Origin: Pseudomonas kilonensis
GTDB lineage: Bacteria; Pseudomonadota; Gammaproteobacteria; Pseudomonadales; Pseudomonadaceae
NCBI RefSeq assembly: GCF_001269885.1
Contig: NZ_LHVH01000019.1
Coordinates: 186,001 to 250,000, forward strand
Length of the DNA: 64,000 nucleotides
Direction: 5' to 3'
This document shows, in pieces, positions 25,718-34,651 of the stretch. Within the stretch, counting starts at the first letter, position 1. Every line of letters starts with the position of its first letter. Both the position numbers and the translations under genes were made by a program. A model generated the notes under the pieces. That model worked only from the letters and a program-made list of their open reading frames with translations. It searched no databases and was not told the origin of the DNA.

Positions 25718-26629
25718 ATGTCCCAGACTCAACGTTTATTGCTAGTGGCGCCCGACGCCATGATCCGTACGCCGGCGTTCGACCGCGCCACCGAGTTGGC
25801 CCTGGCGCTGGACCTGCCCCTGCACATCGTGGCGTTCGACTACCTGGAGTTGCTCTCGGTGGCCGGTCTGTTCGCCCCGGAGCAGGTCAAGCAAGCACGT
25901 GAGGGCTATCTGGAAACCCATCGGCATTGGCTGTGGCAGCAGGCCGAACTGGCGCGCCGGCACGGCGTCGAGGTGACCTGCGAGGTGGTTTGGAGCAAGG
26001 ATGCCTTCCAAGCCTTGCAGCAATACGTCAAGGAGATGCCGATGGCGTTGATCATCAAGGACGCGCAGCCGGAACCGGCGATGAAGCGGGTGTTTTTCAC
26101 GCCTCTGGACTGGCGCTTGCTGCGCGACTGCCCGGTGCCAGTGCATCTGGTCACGGATTCGCGTAACCCCCGGCCTCGGCGGGTCCTGGCGATTGTCGAT
26201 GTGTTGCGCAGCGAGGAGCAGGACCTGGTGTTCAACGACCAGATCGTCGACGCCGCGGTCAAACTGGCGGAACAATGCAACGCCCAGGTCGAGTTGCTGC
26301 ACGCCTTCGATTGGACGGCCGTCTACGCCTCGGACATGGGCATGGGTGCGCTGCCCCTGGCCACCGGGCTCTACGAAGCATTGGGCCAGGCACAACATGA
26401 GGTGTTCGAGTCCCTGGCCGAGCGGCATGGGGTGGCACCGCAGCAGCGCCACTTCATCGAAGGGGCGCCGCTGAACAGCATTTGCACCTTCGCCAGCGAT
26501 CACCAGATCGATGTCATCGTCATGGGCACCACGGCGCATCGTGGCCTGGACAAGCGCCTGGGCACTACCGCCGAACTCCTGCTGCAACGGGCGCCCTGCA
26601 GCGTTTTGGCAATCAAGCCGCAAGCGTGA
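25718..26629 (+). CDS. Tandem universal stress protein
   Basis: 303 residues from the ATG at 25718 (MSQTQRLLLVAP) with GAGG seven bases upstream; a start five codons earlier lacks a ribosome site. Two Usp domains. The second ends in the ATP-binding-type VIVMGTTAHRGLDKRLGTTAE followed by APCSVLAIKP; the first lacks the glycine motif. Strongly similar to the USP proteins at 23232, 27491 and 31005, including the shared FFTPLDWRLLRDCPVPVHLV block. Led by its own ANR box, so expected to rise at low oxygen. Confidence 0.93.
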   Translation: MSQTQRLLLVAPDAMIRTPAFDRATELALALDLPLHIVAFDYLELLSVAGLFAPEQVKQAREGYLETHRHWLWQQAELARRHGVEVTCEVVWSKDAFQALQQYVKEMPMALIIKDAQPEPAMKRVFFTPLDWRLLRDCPVPVHLVTDSRNPRPRRVLAIVDVLRSEEQDLVFNDQIVDAAVKLAEQCNAQVELLHAFDWTAVYASDMGMGALPLATGLYEALGQAQHEVFESLAERHGVAPQQRHFIEGAPLNSICTFASDHQIDVIVMGTTAHRGLDKRLGTTAELLLQRAPCSVLAIKPQA

Positions 26630-26680
26630 CGGGATCAACGCTGCGCGAGGCCATACCAAGGCCTCGCGCAGCGTCCGGCG

Positions 26681-27244
26681 CTAAAGGTAGAGCCGGTGGA
26701 TGACTTGCCGGGTGTCATCAGGATCGCTGTGGGTTTCAAAACCCAGGCTATGGGCCAAGTCCCGCATCGGGGCATTGCTGGCCGCATCGACGGAGTACAT
26801 CTGGCGATAGCCGTTTTTACGCGCGGTGTCGATCAGGTGCTCCATCAACAACGTCCCCAGCCCCAGGTGTTGCCAAGGGTCGGCGACCGTCACCGCACTC
26901 TCGCATTCGTGTTCCTGGGTCGCGCAATAGCGACTGACCCCGATCTCGATCAGCTCGCCGTTGTCATGGACCAGGGCGATGTAGGCCATGCGCGTCTTGC
27001 AGTCGACGTCCATCAACTGATCGAGCAGCGCCGCCCCCGGCTCATTGATCTGCGCCAGGAAGCGCATGTGCCGGGACTCCGGTGACAGGCGCATGATGAA
27101 GTCGTATTCGCGCTGGCGATCCTGGTCCCTGAGCGGGCGGATCAAGACATGCCGGCCGTCCTTGAGTGCCTGGATCCAGTGTTTGCCACTGATGCTGGCA
27201 TACAGGGCTGCGGCGCGTTCGTTGTGGTCTTTGACAGTGAGCAT
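26681..27244 (-). CDS. GNAT-family acetyltransferase (Pat-like domain)
   Basis: 187 residues. The DGRHVLIRPLRDQDRQREYDFIMRLSPESRHMRF start resembles the GNAT domain that follows the acyl-CoA-synthetase-like part in protein acetyltransferases of the Pat/YfiQ type. The acetyl-CoA loop is the PWQHLGLGTLLMEHLID segment near residues 122-138. It might acetylate proteins such as acetyl-CoA synthetase, but this is inference. It is divergent from the USP gene at 27491, and two ANR-like boxes lie in the shared 246-bp gap. Confidence 0.85.
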   Translation of the reverse strand: MLTVKDHNERAAALYASISGKHWIQALKDGRHVLIRPLRDQDRQREYDFIMRLSPESRHMRFLAQINEPGAALLDQLMDVDCKTRMAYIALVHDNGELIEIGVSRYCATQEHECESAVTVADPWQHLGLGTLLMEHLIDTARKNGYRQMYSVDAASNAPMRDLAHSLGFETHSDPDDTRQVIHRLYL

Positions 27245-27331
27245 GGTGCGATCCTCCCTCGGATGTGCACGTGCGGTGCGATAAAAAGCTGCGCATTCGA
27301 TACTGTTCTACGCCCGCCACGGCGATCGATT

Positions 27332-27392
27332 CTGATCTGGATCAGTGCCCGCGTATCCGTCCGTCGATTGTCTTGCCTTTGATTCAGATCAA
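27332..27392. promoter_or_regulatory. Two ANR/Fnr-type boxes in a divergent promoter
   Basis: Box 1 at 27332-27345 (CTGAT-CTGG-ATCAG, both outer bases changed but still palindromic) is 88 bp from the GNAT start on the minus strand. Box 2 at 27379-27392 (TTGAT-TCAG-ATCAA, perfect) is 98 bp from the USP start on the plus strand. This suggests one box per direction. Confidence 0.75.
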
Positions 27393-27490
27393 ACCGTCCG
27401 GAGCCTTGATGGGCGCACGCTGAAGATCGCGTCGGAAAAGGCCGGTGCAAGGTTTTGGATTTCGTGTGGGCAATCCGATGGAGGTGTGCG

Positions 27491-28384
27491 ATGGGGCAAT
27501 ACCAGCGTCTGCTATTGATCGTCGAACCTGATCTGCACCCCTGCGCAGCGATGCGCAGGGCCTGTGCCCTGGCCCGGGCCAGCGGCGCAGCACTGCACTT
27601 GTGCGCGTTCGTCCAGCCACCGGCCCGCACTCACCTATGGGGTGAAAAAATCGATGAAGCGAGTGTGCAGCGCTATCTGCACCGCTACCGCCGCTGGATG
27701 GTGGAGGAGGCGGCGCTGCTCAGGGAGGAAGGCCTGGATGTGACGACTCACGTGGTGTGGACCCTTCATCCGTTGCTGGACATCCTGCGCTACGTCGAGC
27801 AGTTCCAGCCTGACCTGCTGATCAAGGACGTCACCCTCGAACCGTTGCTCAAGCGCGTGTTCGCAACGCCATTGGACTGTCATTTGTTGCGCGATTGTCC
27901 GGTGCCGGTGCATCTGGTCAACCAGGCGGTACACGGCTTGCCGCGCCGGGTGGTGGCGGCGGTGGACCCCTCGGACCCCGAGGCCAATGCGTTGAACGAG
28001 CGTATCGTCCAGACGGCCACCGCGCTGGCCCGGCAATGCGACGCCTCGTTGCATCTGTTGTACGCCTGCGACCTGTCGCCGGCCTTCAATGGTGAAGCCT
28101 CGTTGCTGGCCGGTGCTTGGGATGACGACTTTGCCGACGCCCTGCGCGAATCGCTGCATGCGGCGTTTATCAGCCTGGCCGAGCGCTGTGGCGTACCGGC
28201 GGAACGTCGGCACTTTGTCGCTGGCCTGCCGGTGCCGGTCATCCAGGCGTTCATCGACGAATTCGAGGCCGACGTGGTGGTGATGGGCACTGTGCACCGC
28301 GCCGGTCTTGAGCGTTTGCTTGGCAGCACGACAGAACGCGCCTTGTACTCGGTGCCGGGCAGTGTGCTGGCGGTCAAGGGATGA
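27491..28384 (+). CDS. Tandem universal stress protein
   Basis: 297 residues from the ATG at 27491 (MGQYQRLLLIVEP), with GGAGGTG upstream. Two Usp domains; the second carries VVVMGTVHRAGLERLLGSTTE and PGSVLAVKG at the C terminus, the nucleotide-binding type motif. The first domain is degenerate at that site. It ends 181 bp before the phosphoketolase gene, which has its own ANR-like box, so the two may be separately but similarly controlled. Confidence 0.93.
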   Translation: MGQYQRLLLIVEPDLHPCAAMRRACALARASGAALHLCAFVQPPARTHLWGEKIDEASVQRYLHRYRRWMVEEAALLREEGLDVTTHVVWTLHPLLDILRYVEQFQPDLLIKDVTLEPLLKRVFATPLDCHLLRDCPVPVHLVNQAVHGLPRRVVAAVDPSDPEANALNERIVQTATALARQCDASLHLLYACDLSPAFNGEASLLAGAWDDDFADALRESLHAAFISLAERCGVPAERRHFVAGLPVPVIQAFIDEFEADVVVMGTVHRAGLERLLGSTTERALYSVPGSVLAVKG

Positions 28385-28489
28385 GTACCTGGCACGGACG
28401 TGCGTTGGATCTGTTCGAAAACCGCCAGGCCAGTGAGCGGGCGCCAGAGCATCGAGCAAGCACCTTGTATGACCTTGACGTCCCTGGTT

Positions 28490-28503
28490 CTGATGTAAAT
28501 CAA
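28490..28503 (+). promoter_or_regulatory. ANR/Fnr-type box (CTGAT-GTAA-ATCAA)
   Basis: One mismatch (C for T) from TTGAT-N4-ATCAA. It lies 62 bp upstream of the phosphoketolase ATG at 28566, within the intergenic gap after the USP gene. Confidence 0.7.
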
Positions 28504-28565
28504 GTCGCGCGCATTCCAGCGTTCCAGAATCAAGCATCGCAGCCCTGTTTTTTGCGGAGAGCGTG

Positions 28566-30938
28566 ATGAGCGATTTTCTCAGCCCCGACCAATTGAAAGG
28601 CATTGACGCCTACTGGCGTGCGTCCAATTACCTGGCCGTGGGCCAGATCTACCTCAAGGACAACCCGCTGCTGCGCAAACCGCTGCAACGCGATCACGTC
28701 AAGCCGCGCCTGCTGGGCCACTGGGGCACGACGCCGGGGCTGAATCTGATTTACGTGCACCTCAATCACCTGATCAAGACCCGTGACTTGAACATGATCC
28801 TGATCACCGGTCCCGGTCATGGCGGCCCGGCCATCGTCGCCCAGAGTTACCTGGAGGGCAGTTTTACCCAGTGTTATCCCTCGGTGGAGCAGAACGAAAA
28901 CGGAATGTTGCGTTTGTTCCGGCAATTTTCCTGGCCTTATGGCTTATCCAGCCATGTCTCCGCGCAGATTCCCGGCTCCATCCATGAAGGTGGGGAATTG
29001 GGTTATTCCCTGGCCCATGCCTATGGCGCAGCGTTCGATAATCCGGACTTGATCGTGGCCTGCGTCATCGGCGACGGTGAGGCCGAAACCGGTACGTTGG
29101 CGGCGAGCTGGCACTCCAACAAGTTCCTCAACCCCAGGCGTGACGGTGCCGTACTGCCCATTCTTCATCTCAACGGTTTCAAGATCGCCAACCCCACGCT
29201 GCTTTCGCGCATCAGTGAAGACGAGCTGTCGGCCCTGATGTATGGCTACGGCTACGATCCTTATTTTGTCGAAGGCGACGATCCACAAGCGGTGCACCAA
29301 CAGTTGGCCAGGACCCTGGACGGCATGTTGCTCAAGATTCGCGAAATCCAGTGCATGGCCCGCGCGGATTCGTCGGGACGTACCCTGGAACGCCAGCTTT
29401 GGCCGATGCTGGTGTTGCGCACGCCCAAGGGCTGGACCGGTCCGAAGTTCGTCGATGGCCAGCAGATCGAAGGTACCTGGCGCGCCCACCAGGTGCCGCT
29501 GAGCCACTTCGAGCTGCCCGTGCATTTGACGCAACTGGAACAATGGCTCCAGAGCTACCGTCCGCAGCAATTGTTCGACGACAACGGTGCGTTGCTGCCG
29601 GACATTGCCGCGTTGGCGCCGACGGGACATCGGCGCCTGGGCGCCAATCCCCATGCCAATGGCGGCGTGCTGCTCAAACCCTTGGAACTGCCCAGGTTCA
29701 CCGATTACGCCGTGCAATTCTGCGCGCCCGGCAGCGTGCAGGCAGAGGCCACCCGGGTGTTGGGCGGTTTTGTCCGTGATGTGATGAAGCACAATCTGCG
29801 GGCAGGCAATTTCCGCCTGTTCGGCCCCGACGAAACCGCCTCCAATCGCCTTGATGCGGTGTACGAGGTCAGTGGCAAAACCTGGATGGCGGCGCTGGAG
29901 GCGGGCGATACGAACCTGGCGTGCGACGGCCGGGTGATGGAAATCCTCAGCGAGCAAGTGTGTGAAGGCTGGCTGGAGGGGTATTTGCTGACTGGCCGGC
30001 ATGGGCTGTTTTCCTGCTATGAGGCGTTCATCCACATCGTCGATTCGATGTTCAATCAGCACGCCAAATGGCTCAAGACCGCCGCCCAGATCCCGTGGCG
30101 CGCGTCGATTGCTTCGCTCAATTACCTACTCACGTCCCATGTCTGGCGTCAGGACCACAACGGCTTTTCCCACCAGGACCCGGGGTTCATCGACCTGGTG
30201 GCGAACAAGAGCGCTGACGTGGTGCGTATCTACCTGCCAGCAGACGCCAATTGCCTGTTGTCCGTGGCCGATCACTGCCTCAAGAGCCGCGATTACATCA
30301 ATGTGATCGTGGCTGGCAAGCAGCCGGAATGGCAGTGGCTGGACATCGATTCGGCCGTTCGGCACTGCTCGGTCGGGATCGGTCGCTGGGCCTTCGCCTG
30401 CAACAACGACGAAGACCCGGACGTGGTGATGGCCTGTGCTGGTGACGTGCCGACGTTGGAAACCCTGGCCGCTGTCACGCTGTTGCGTGAATACGTGCCC
30501 GACCTGCGCGTGCGGGTGGTGAATGTCGTGGACCTGTTGGCCCTGCAACCGCCGCAACAGCATGCCCACGGGTTGCCGGACGCCGAGTTCGATGGGCTGT
30601 TTACCGTGGACAAACCCGTGATTTTCGCCTTCCACGGCTATCCGTCGCTGATCCATCGGCTGGTCTACAAGCGTCACAACCACGATAACTTCCATGTCCG
30701 CGGTTTCATGGAGGAGGGCGCCACCACGACGCCGTTCGACATGGCGGTCATCAACCACCTGGATCGCTACCAACTGGCGCTCGATGTCATCCAGCGCGTG
30801 CCACGGTTGCAGCCGTTGGTGGACAGTGCTCGGGATCGCTACTGGGCAACCATGGAAAAGCACCAGCTGTACCTCATCGAGCATGGGCAGGATATGCCCG
30901 AAGTCTTGAATTGGCGCTGGACGCCGACGCCGCAATGA
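28566..30938 (+). CDS. Phosphoketolase
   Basis: 790 residues, full length for xylulose-5-phosphate/fructose-6-phosphate phosphoketolases, which use thiamine diphosphate to split ketose phosphates into acetyl phosphate and an aldose phosphate. Seen: [21 protein letters not shown], [26 protein letters not shown] segment, the ThDP/Mg motif [20 protein letters not shown], and [13 protein letters not shown] in the C-terminal half. The ATG at 28566 is preferred over the GTG immediately before it (GGAGA spacing). Acetyl phosphate would allow ATP formation when respiration is limited, in keeping with the ANR-like box and USP neighbours. Confidence 0.95.
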   Translation: MSDFLSPDQLKGIDAYWRASNYLAVGQIYLKDNPLLRKPLQRDHVKPRLLGHWGTTPGLNLIYVHLNHLIKTRDLNMILITGPGHGGPAIVAQSYLEGSFTQCYPSVEQNENGMLRLFRQFSWPYGLSSHVSAQIPGSIHEGGELGYSLAHAYGAAFDNPDLIVACVIGDGEAETGTLAASWHSNKFLNPRRDGAVLPILHLNGFKIANPTLLSRISEDELSALMYGYGYDPYFVEGDDPQAVHQQLARTLDGMLLKIREIQCMARADSSGRTLERQLWPMLVLRTPKGWTGPKFVDGQQIEGTWRAHQVPLSHFELPVHLTQLEQWLQSYRPQQLFDDNGALLPDIAALAPTGHRRLGANPHANGGVLLKPLELPRFTDYAVQFCAPGSVQAEATRVLGGFVRDVMKHNLRAGNFRLFGPDETASNRLDAVYEVSGKTWMAALEAGDTNLACDGRVMEILSEQVCEGWLEGYLLTGRHGLFSCYEAFIHIVDSMFNQHAKWLKTAAQIPWRASIASLNYLLTSHVWRQDHNGFSHQDPGFIDLVANKSADVVRIYLPADANCLLSVADHCLKSRDYINVIVAGKQPEWQWLDIDSAVRHCSVGIGRWAFACNNDEDPDVVMACAGDVPTLETLAAVTLLREYVPDLRVRVVNVVDLLALQPPQQHAHGLPDAEFDGLFTVDKPVIFAFHGYPSLIHRLVYKRHNHDNFHVRGFMEEGATTTPFDMAVINHLDRYQLALDVIQRVPRLQPLVDSARDRYWATMEKHQLYLIEHGQDMPEVLNWRWTPTPQ

Positions 30939-31004
30939 CGGTCAACATGCCTCATGGCATCGACGCTGCGCCGTGGCGTTCGAGCCCGACTTTGGAGCCC
31001 CATC

Positions 31005-31895
31005 ATGAGCCAGTACCAACGCCTGTTGCTGATCCTCAACCCGGCACAACGTCATTCGCCCGCCCTGCATCACGCCGCGGCCCTGGCGGCGGCCAATGGC
31101 GCGCACTTGCATGTCACGGCCTCGATTCCCTCGCTGGACATTTTTTCGCTGCTCGAAGAGGGGCCTCGTGAGGAAGCGCGGCAGAACTATCTCCAGGACC
31201 ATCGTCATTGGTTGGAGGATGAGGCGGACAAGATGCGTCGCCGTGGCCTGCGGGTCACCACTGAGGTGGAATGGGCCCAGAAGATGGGCAAGCAGATCCT
31301 GCAACACGTTACGCAGATCCAGCCGGATTTGCTGATCAAGCAGGTACAACACGAGCCCATGCTCAAGCGGGCTTTCTTCACCCCGCTGGACTGGCAACTG
31401 CTGCGCAACTGCCCGGTGCCGATGTACCTGGTGGGGGCCACCGGTCATGCGCTGCCGCGTACGGTGGTCGCGGCGGTGGACCCTTCCAGTGCGTTTGCCC
31501 AGAACAGCGGGCTGAATGACCGGATCATCCGCCAGGCAATGAGCCTGGCCTTACAGTGCGACGCCGAGCTGCATCTGGTTCACGCCTATGAGGTGTCGTC
31601 AGTCTATCTGGGGGATGCGGGCGGTGGCGGCCTGTCGCTGTCGCAGCTCAGCAAGGAACTGCGCAGGAGCCTGGAAAAAACCTTCCTGGAACTGGCGAAC
31701 CTGTTTGGTGTGCCGGCCGAGCGCAGGCATTTTCTACTGGGGCATCCGGTCTCGGCCTTGAGTGAATTTGCCCTGGAGCATGAAGTGGACGTGATCGTCA
31801 TGGGGCGATTCCAGCACGACGATCTGTATGGGCTATTGGGCAGCACGACCGAACACATCCTGTACCAGGTGTCGTGCAGTGTTCTGGCGGTGTGA
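31005..31895 (+). CDS. Tandem universal stress protein
   Basis: 296 residues from the ATG at 31005 (MSQYQRLLLILNP) with GGAG upstream. Two Usp domains; the second ends VIVMGRFQHDDLYGLLGSTTEHILYQ, with the nucleotide-binding glycines partly altered (QHDD replaces the usual glycine). It shares the FFTPLDWQLLRNCPVPMYLV block with its paralogues. It lies 66 bp after the phosphoketolase gene, with no separate ANR box in the gap, so it is probably cotranscribed with phosphoketolase. Confidence 0.92.
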   Translation: MSQYQRLLLILNPAQRHSPALHHAAALAAANGAHLHVTASIPSLDIFSLLEEGPREEARQNYLQDHRHWLEDEADKMRRRGLRVTTEVEWAQKMGKQILQHVTQIQPDLLIKQVQHEPMLKRAFFTPLDWQLLRNCPVPMYLVGATGHALPRTVVAAVDPSSAFAQNSGLNDRIIRQAMSLALQCDAELHLVHAYEVSSVYLGDAGGGGLSLSQLSKELRRSLEKTFLELANLFGVPAERRHFLLGHPVSALSEFALEHEVDVIVMGRFQHDDLYGLLGSTTEHILYQVSCSVLAV

Positions 31896-31920
31896 TGAAC
31901 CGGGCTTGACCGCTGGGTTG

Positions 31921-31934
31921 TTGACAAAGATCAA
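31921..31934 (+). promoter_or_regulatory. ANR/Fnr-type box (TTGAC-AAAG-ATCAA)
   Basis: One mismatch from the consensus palindrome. It lies 61 bp upstream of the beta-CASP protein ATG at 31996 and just after the USP stop. Confidence 0.7.
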
Positions 31935-31995
31935 CGGCAACGAGGTCAAACAATGGGACCAATAGACTAACGATCGATTGTCCAGGAGCACCGCC

Positions 31996-33351
31996 ATGCG
32001 CATGACATTTCTTGGGGCCGCCGGTACGGTCACTGGCAGCAAGTACCTGCTGGAACATGACGATCAGCGCATCCTGATCGATTGCGGCCTGTTCCAGGGC
32101 TACAAGCAGTTGCGCCTGCACAACTGGGATCCCTTCGAACTGCCGATGCGTGACCTGGATGCGATCGTACTGACCCACGCCCACTTGGACCACAGCGGCT
32201 ACCTGCCGGTGCTGGTGCGTAATGGCTATCGCGGTCCCATCTATGCCTCGCCGGCGACCTGCGAGCTGGTGAAGATCCTGCTGCGCGACAGCGCTCGCTT
32301 GCAGGAAGAAGAAGCCGAATACGCCAACCGCAAGGGGTTTTCCAAACACGCGCCGGCCTTCCCGCTGTACACCCGTGAACACGCTGAACGAGCGCTGAAA
32401 CTGCTGCGTCCGATTGCCTTCGAACACCCGGTGGAGATCGCCCGAGGAATAACCATCTTGCTGCGTCGCGCCGGGCATATCCTCGGTGCCGCGACGGTAC
32501 AGGTCCAGGCCGGTGGGGTGACGCTGGTGTGTTCCGGGGACTTGGGGCGACCCGAGGATCCGGTGATGTTCGCGCCGAAGGTCATCGAGCAGGCGGATAT
32601 CCTGCTGGTGGAGTCCACCTACGGCGACCGTCGACACCCACACGAGTCGCCGGAAGATCAATTGGCTGAGGTGATCACTCGCACCGCGCTGCGCCGTGGC
32701 ATCACGTTGGTGCCCTCGTTCACGGTTGGCCGTGCCCAGTTGCTGATGTACCACCTGTATCGCCTGAAACAACGCCGGGCGATCCCCGATATCCCGATCT
32801 ACCTCAACAGCCCCATGGCCATCGACGTCACCCGGTTGTACCAGCGCTTTGGTGACGAGCATCGTCTCTCCAAGGAGGAGTGCGAAGGTATGTGCCACAT
32901 CGCCCATCCGGTGCGCTCGGTCAAGGACTCCATGGCCCTGGACCTGCAACGCACCCCGGCGGTGATCATCGCCGCCAGTGGCATGGCCACCGGCGGGCGC
33001 GTGCTGCACCACCTCAAGAGCCTGGCGCCCAACCCGATCAACACCTTGTTGATGCCCGGTTTCCAGGCAGGCGGTACGCGAGGTGCGAGGATTGTGGCGG
33101 GCGAGCCTGCGGTGCGCATCCACGGCAAGGACGTGCCGATCAATGCCGAAGTGGTGCCTATGCAAACGCTCTCGGCTCATGCCGATGCGGACGAAATCAT
33201 GCAATGGCTGCGCGGCTTCAAGACACCACCCCGGCACACCTATGTCGTGCATGGCGAGCCCAATGCGTCCGATGTCTTGCGCCACCGCATACGCGACGAA
33301 TTGGGTTGGTCGGTGTCGGTGCCGGAGTACCGCGATAGCGTCGAACTCTGA
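31996..33351 (+). CDS. Beta-CASP metallo-beta-lactamase protein (RNA-processing exonuclease-like)
   Basis: 451 residues from the ATG at 31996 with CAGGAG upstream. MBL motifs GAAGTVTGSKYLL, LTHAHLDHSGYLP, AGHILGAATVQ and SGDLGRPEDP. The beta-CASP segment includes VPSFTVGRAQ and ASGMATGGRVLHHL; then the RMMBL block QTLSAHADADEIMQWL and the terminal YVVHGEP. This matches bacterial CPSF73/Ysh1-like nucleases. In pseudomonads such genes sit with low-oxygen stress genes, as here, where an ANR-type box precedes it. RNA target unknown. Confidence 0.92.
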   Translation: MRMTFLGAAGTVTGSKYLLEHDDQRILIDCGLFQGYKQLRLHNWDPFELPMRDLDAIVLTHAHLDHSGYLPVLVRNGYRGPIYASPATCELVKILLRDSARLQEEEAEYANRKGFSKHAPAFPLYTREHAERALKLLRPIAFEHPVEIARGITILLRRAGHILGAATVQVQAGGVTLVCSGDLGRPEDPVMFAPKVIEQADILLVESTYGDRRHPHESPEDQLAEVITRTALRRGITLVPSFTVGRAQLLMYHLYRLKQRRAIPDIPIYLNSPMAIDVTRLYQRFGDEHRLSKEECEGMCHIAHPVRSVKDSMALDLQRTPAVIIAASGMATGGRVLHHLKSLAPNPINTLLMPGFQAGGTRGARIVAGEPAVRIHGKDVPINAEVVPMQTLSAHADADEIMQWLRGFKTPPRHTYVVHGEPNASDVLRHRIRDELGWSVSVPEYRDSVEL

Positions 33352-33357
33352 CCCACC

Positions 33358-33523
33358 GCCTTCGCGAGCAAGCCCGCTCCCACAGTGGTTCGGGGGTGGG
33401 CTGGAAGTTCGGACTCACCGCCATTCCCTTGTGGGAGCGAGCTTGCTCGCGAAGACGGCGGTACATTCAATATTGAGGCAGGCTGACCGGGCGCCTTCGC
33501 GAGCAAGCTCGCTCCCACAGGGG
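33358..33523. repeat. Three REP elements
   Basis: REP arms at 33360-33383 (reverse), 33431-33456 (forward) and 33497-33521 (reverse), alternating in orientation. They lie directly after the beta-CASP stop and may act as its transcript end. Confidence 0.9.
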
Positions 33524-33630
33524 GATTTTCTGTGGTCGCCGGATTGGTGCTCGCTTCGCAAACTGCCGGCCAAAGGGTGAGGTGTGGTGGTCGGGATGAC
33601 CGGTTCTGTACCTTGCAGGTGCGTTGCCAT
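33415..33630 (-). CDS. Possible small ORF running into a REP array (uncertain)
   Basis: On the minus strand an ATG at 33628-33630 is preceded by GGAGG at eight bases' spacing and opens a 71-codon frame (MATHLQGTEPVIPTTTPHPL...). About 100 bp further upstream is an ANR-type box, at the same distance as for the confirmed ANR-led genes here. The last ~40 codons are REP sequence (CGSELAREGARS). It may be a gene whose 3' part was replaced by REP insertion, or a chance frame. No family recognised. Confidence 0.3.
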   Translation of the reverse strand: MATHLQGTEPVIPTTTPHPLAGSLRSEHQSGDHRKSPCGSELAREGARSACLNIECTAVFASKLAPTREWR

Positions 33631-33727
33631 GATCAAAGCCTCCATGAGACGGGAGGTTCGGTAACCTTCGTCGAGGCAGAGGTTCGAACGTTGAGTCTTA
33701 ATGTCGACCTGTAGGCATTCGGGGGTA

Positions 33728-33741
33728 TTGATGTAGATCAG
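33728..33741. promoter_or_regulatory. ANR/Fnr-type box (TTGAT-GTAG-ATCAG), orphan
   Basis: One mismatch from the consensus. It lies beyond the 3' end of the Fnr-family gene, so it is not that gene's promoter. On the minus strand it would serve the possible small ORF at 33415-33630; on the plus strand there is no gene for 3.6 kb. Confidence 0.55.
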
Positions 33742-33760
33742 ATGTCAAGCGGGGTAGGCA

Positions 33761-34513
33761 TCACAGCTCGGAATGACGATGGCAACCGGCGACTTTTTGC
33801 TTGAGACCGGGTAAATCCAGAATCGTGACATTGCGCCCATGCATGTCTACCAGTTCTTCCTGGCGCAGATGGGCGATGCCCCGGCAGATGGTTTCCAGGC
33901 GCAGGCCCAGGTAGGAACCGATGGCTTCGCGGCTCATGCGCAGCACGAATTCCCTGGAGGAATAACCGCGCATGTTAAGCCGTTGGGAGAGGTTCAGTAG
34001 AAACGCCGCCAGGCGTTCGTCGGCGTTCATGTTGCCGAGCATCAACAACATGCTGTGGTCGCGCACGATTTCCCGGCTCAGGAGTTTGTTCAGGTTGTGC
34101 TGCAACGACGGTAAGTCGTGGGCCAGTTTTTCCAGGAGGTTGAAAGGCAGCGGGCAGACTTCGCTGTCTTCCAGCGCGATGGCATTACAGGCGTAGTGAT
34201 CGGTACTGATAGCGTCCAGGCCAAGCATTTCGCCCTGCATCTGGAAACCGGTGACCTGTTCGCGACCGTCTACCGAAAGGACGCTGGTCTTGAAGAAACC
34301 CAATCTCACTGCATACAACGAGCGCAGAGGGTCGCCGGTGCGATACAGCGCAGCGCCTTTCTTGACCTTGACCCGCTGGGCGATCAGCGTGTCGAGGCGC
34401 TCGACTTCACCACCCGTCAGGCCAATGGGCAGGCACAGTTCGAGCACGCTGCAGTTGGAGCAAGCAGCCTTGAGGGAGTGCACGTGTAGAAGTCGGGCTT
34501 CGGGCTCGAGCAC
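33761..34513 (-). CDS. Crp/Fnr-family oxygen-sensing regulator (Anr paralogue)
   Basis: 250 residues from a GTG at 34511-34513, chosen because AAGGAG lies nine bases upstream; an earlier TTG in frame lacks a ribosome site. Fe-S ligand cysteines C18-x2-C21-x5-C27 (CSNCSVLELC) and C109 (YACNAI) match the 4Fe-4S set of FNR/ANR. cAMP-receptor-like barrel, then the HTH MSREAIGSYLGLRLETICRGI. The recognition helix reads E-T-I-C-R, where FNR/ANR have E-T-x-S-R. It closes a block of ANR-boxed genes and is likely their local regulator (inference). It is not the usual Anr sequence but a second homologue. Confidence 0.9.
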   Translation of the reverse strand: MLEPEARLLHVHSLKAACSNCSVLELCLPIGLTGGEVERLDTLIAQRVKVKKGAALYRTGDPLRSLYAVRLGFFKTSVLSVDGREQVTGFQMQGEMLGLDAISTDHYACNAIALEDSEVCPLPFNLLEKLAHDLPSLQHNLNKLLSREIVRDHSMLLMLGNMNADERLAAFLLNLSQRLNMRGYSSREFVLRMSREAIGSYLGLRLETICRGIAHLRQEELVDMHGRNVTILDLPGLKQKVAGCHRHSEL

Positions 34514-34651
34514 AGGGATGAACTCCTTTGAGTGAACCAAGCATAGAAGAACTATCCCATCGCGCCTGTTTTTTGTCGGCTAAAGCCATACCCTCGGTCG
34601 ATTCGTCGTTTAGCTGGGGCAGCAATTGGGTTATTTCGCTAGGTGTCAGCT

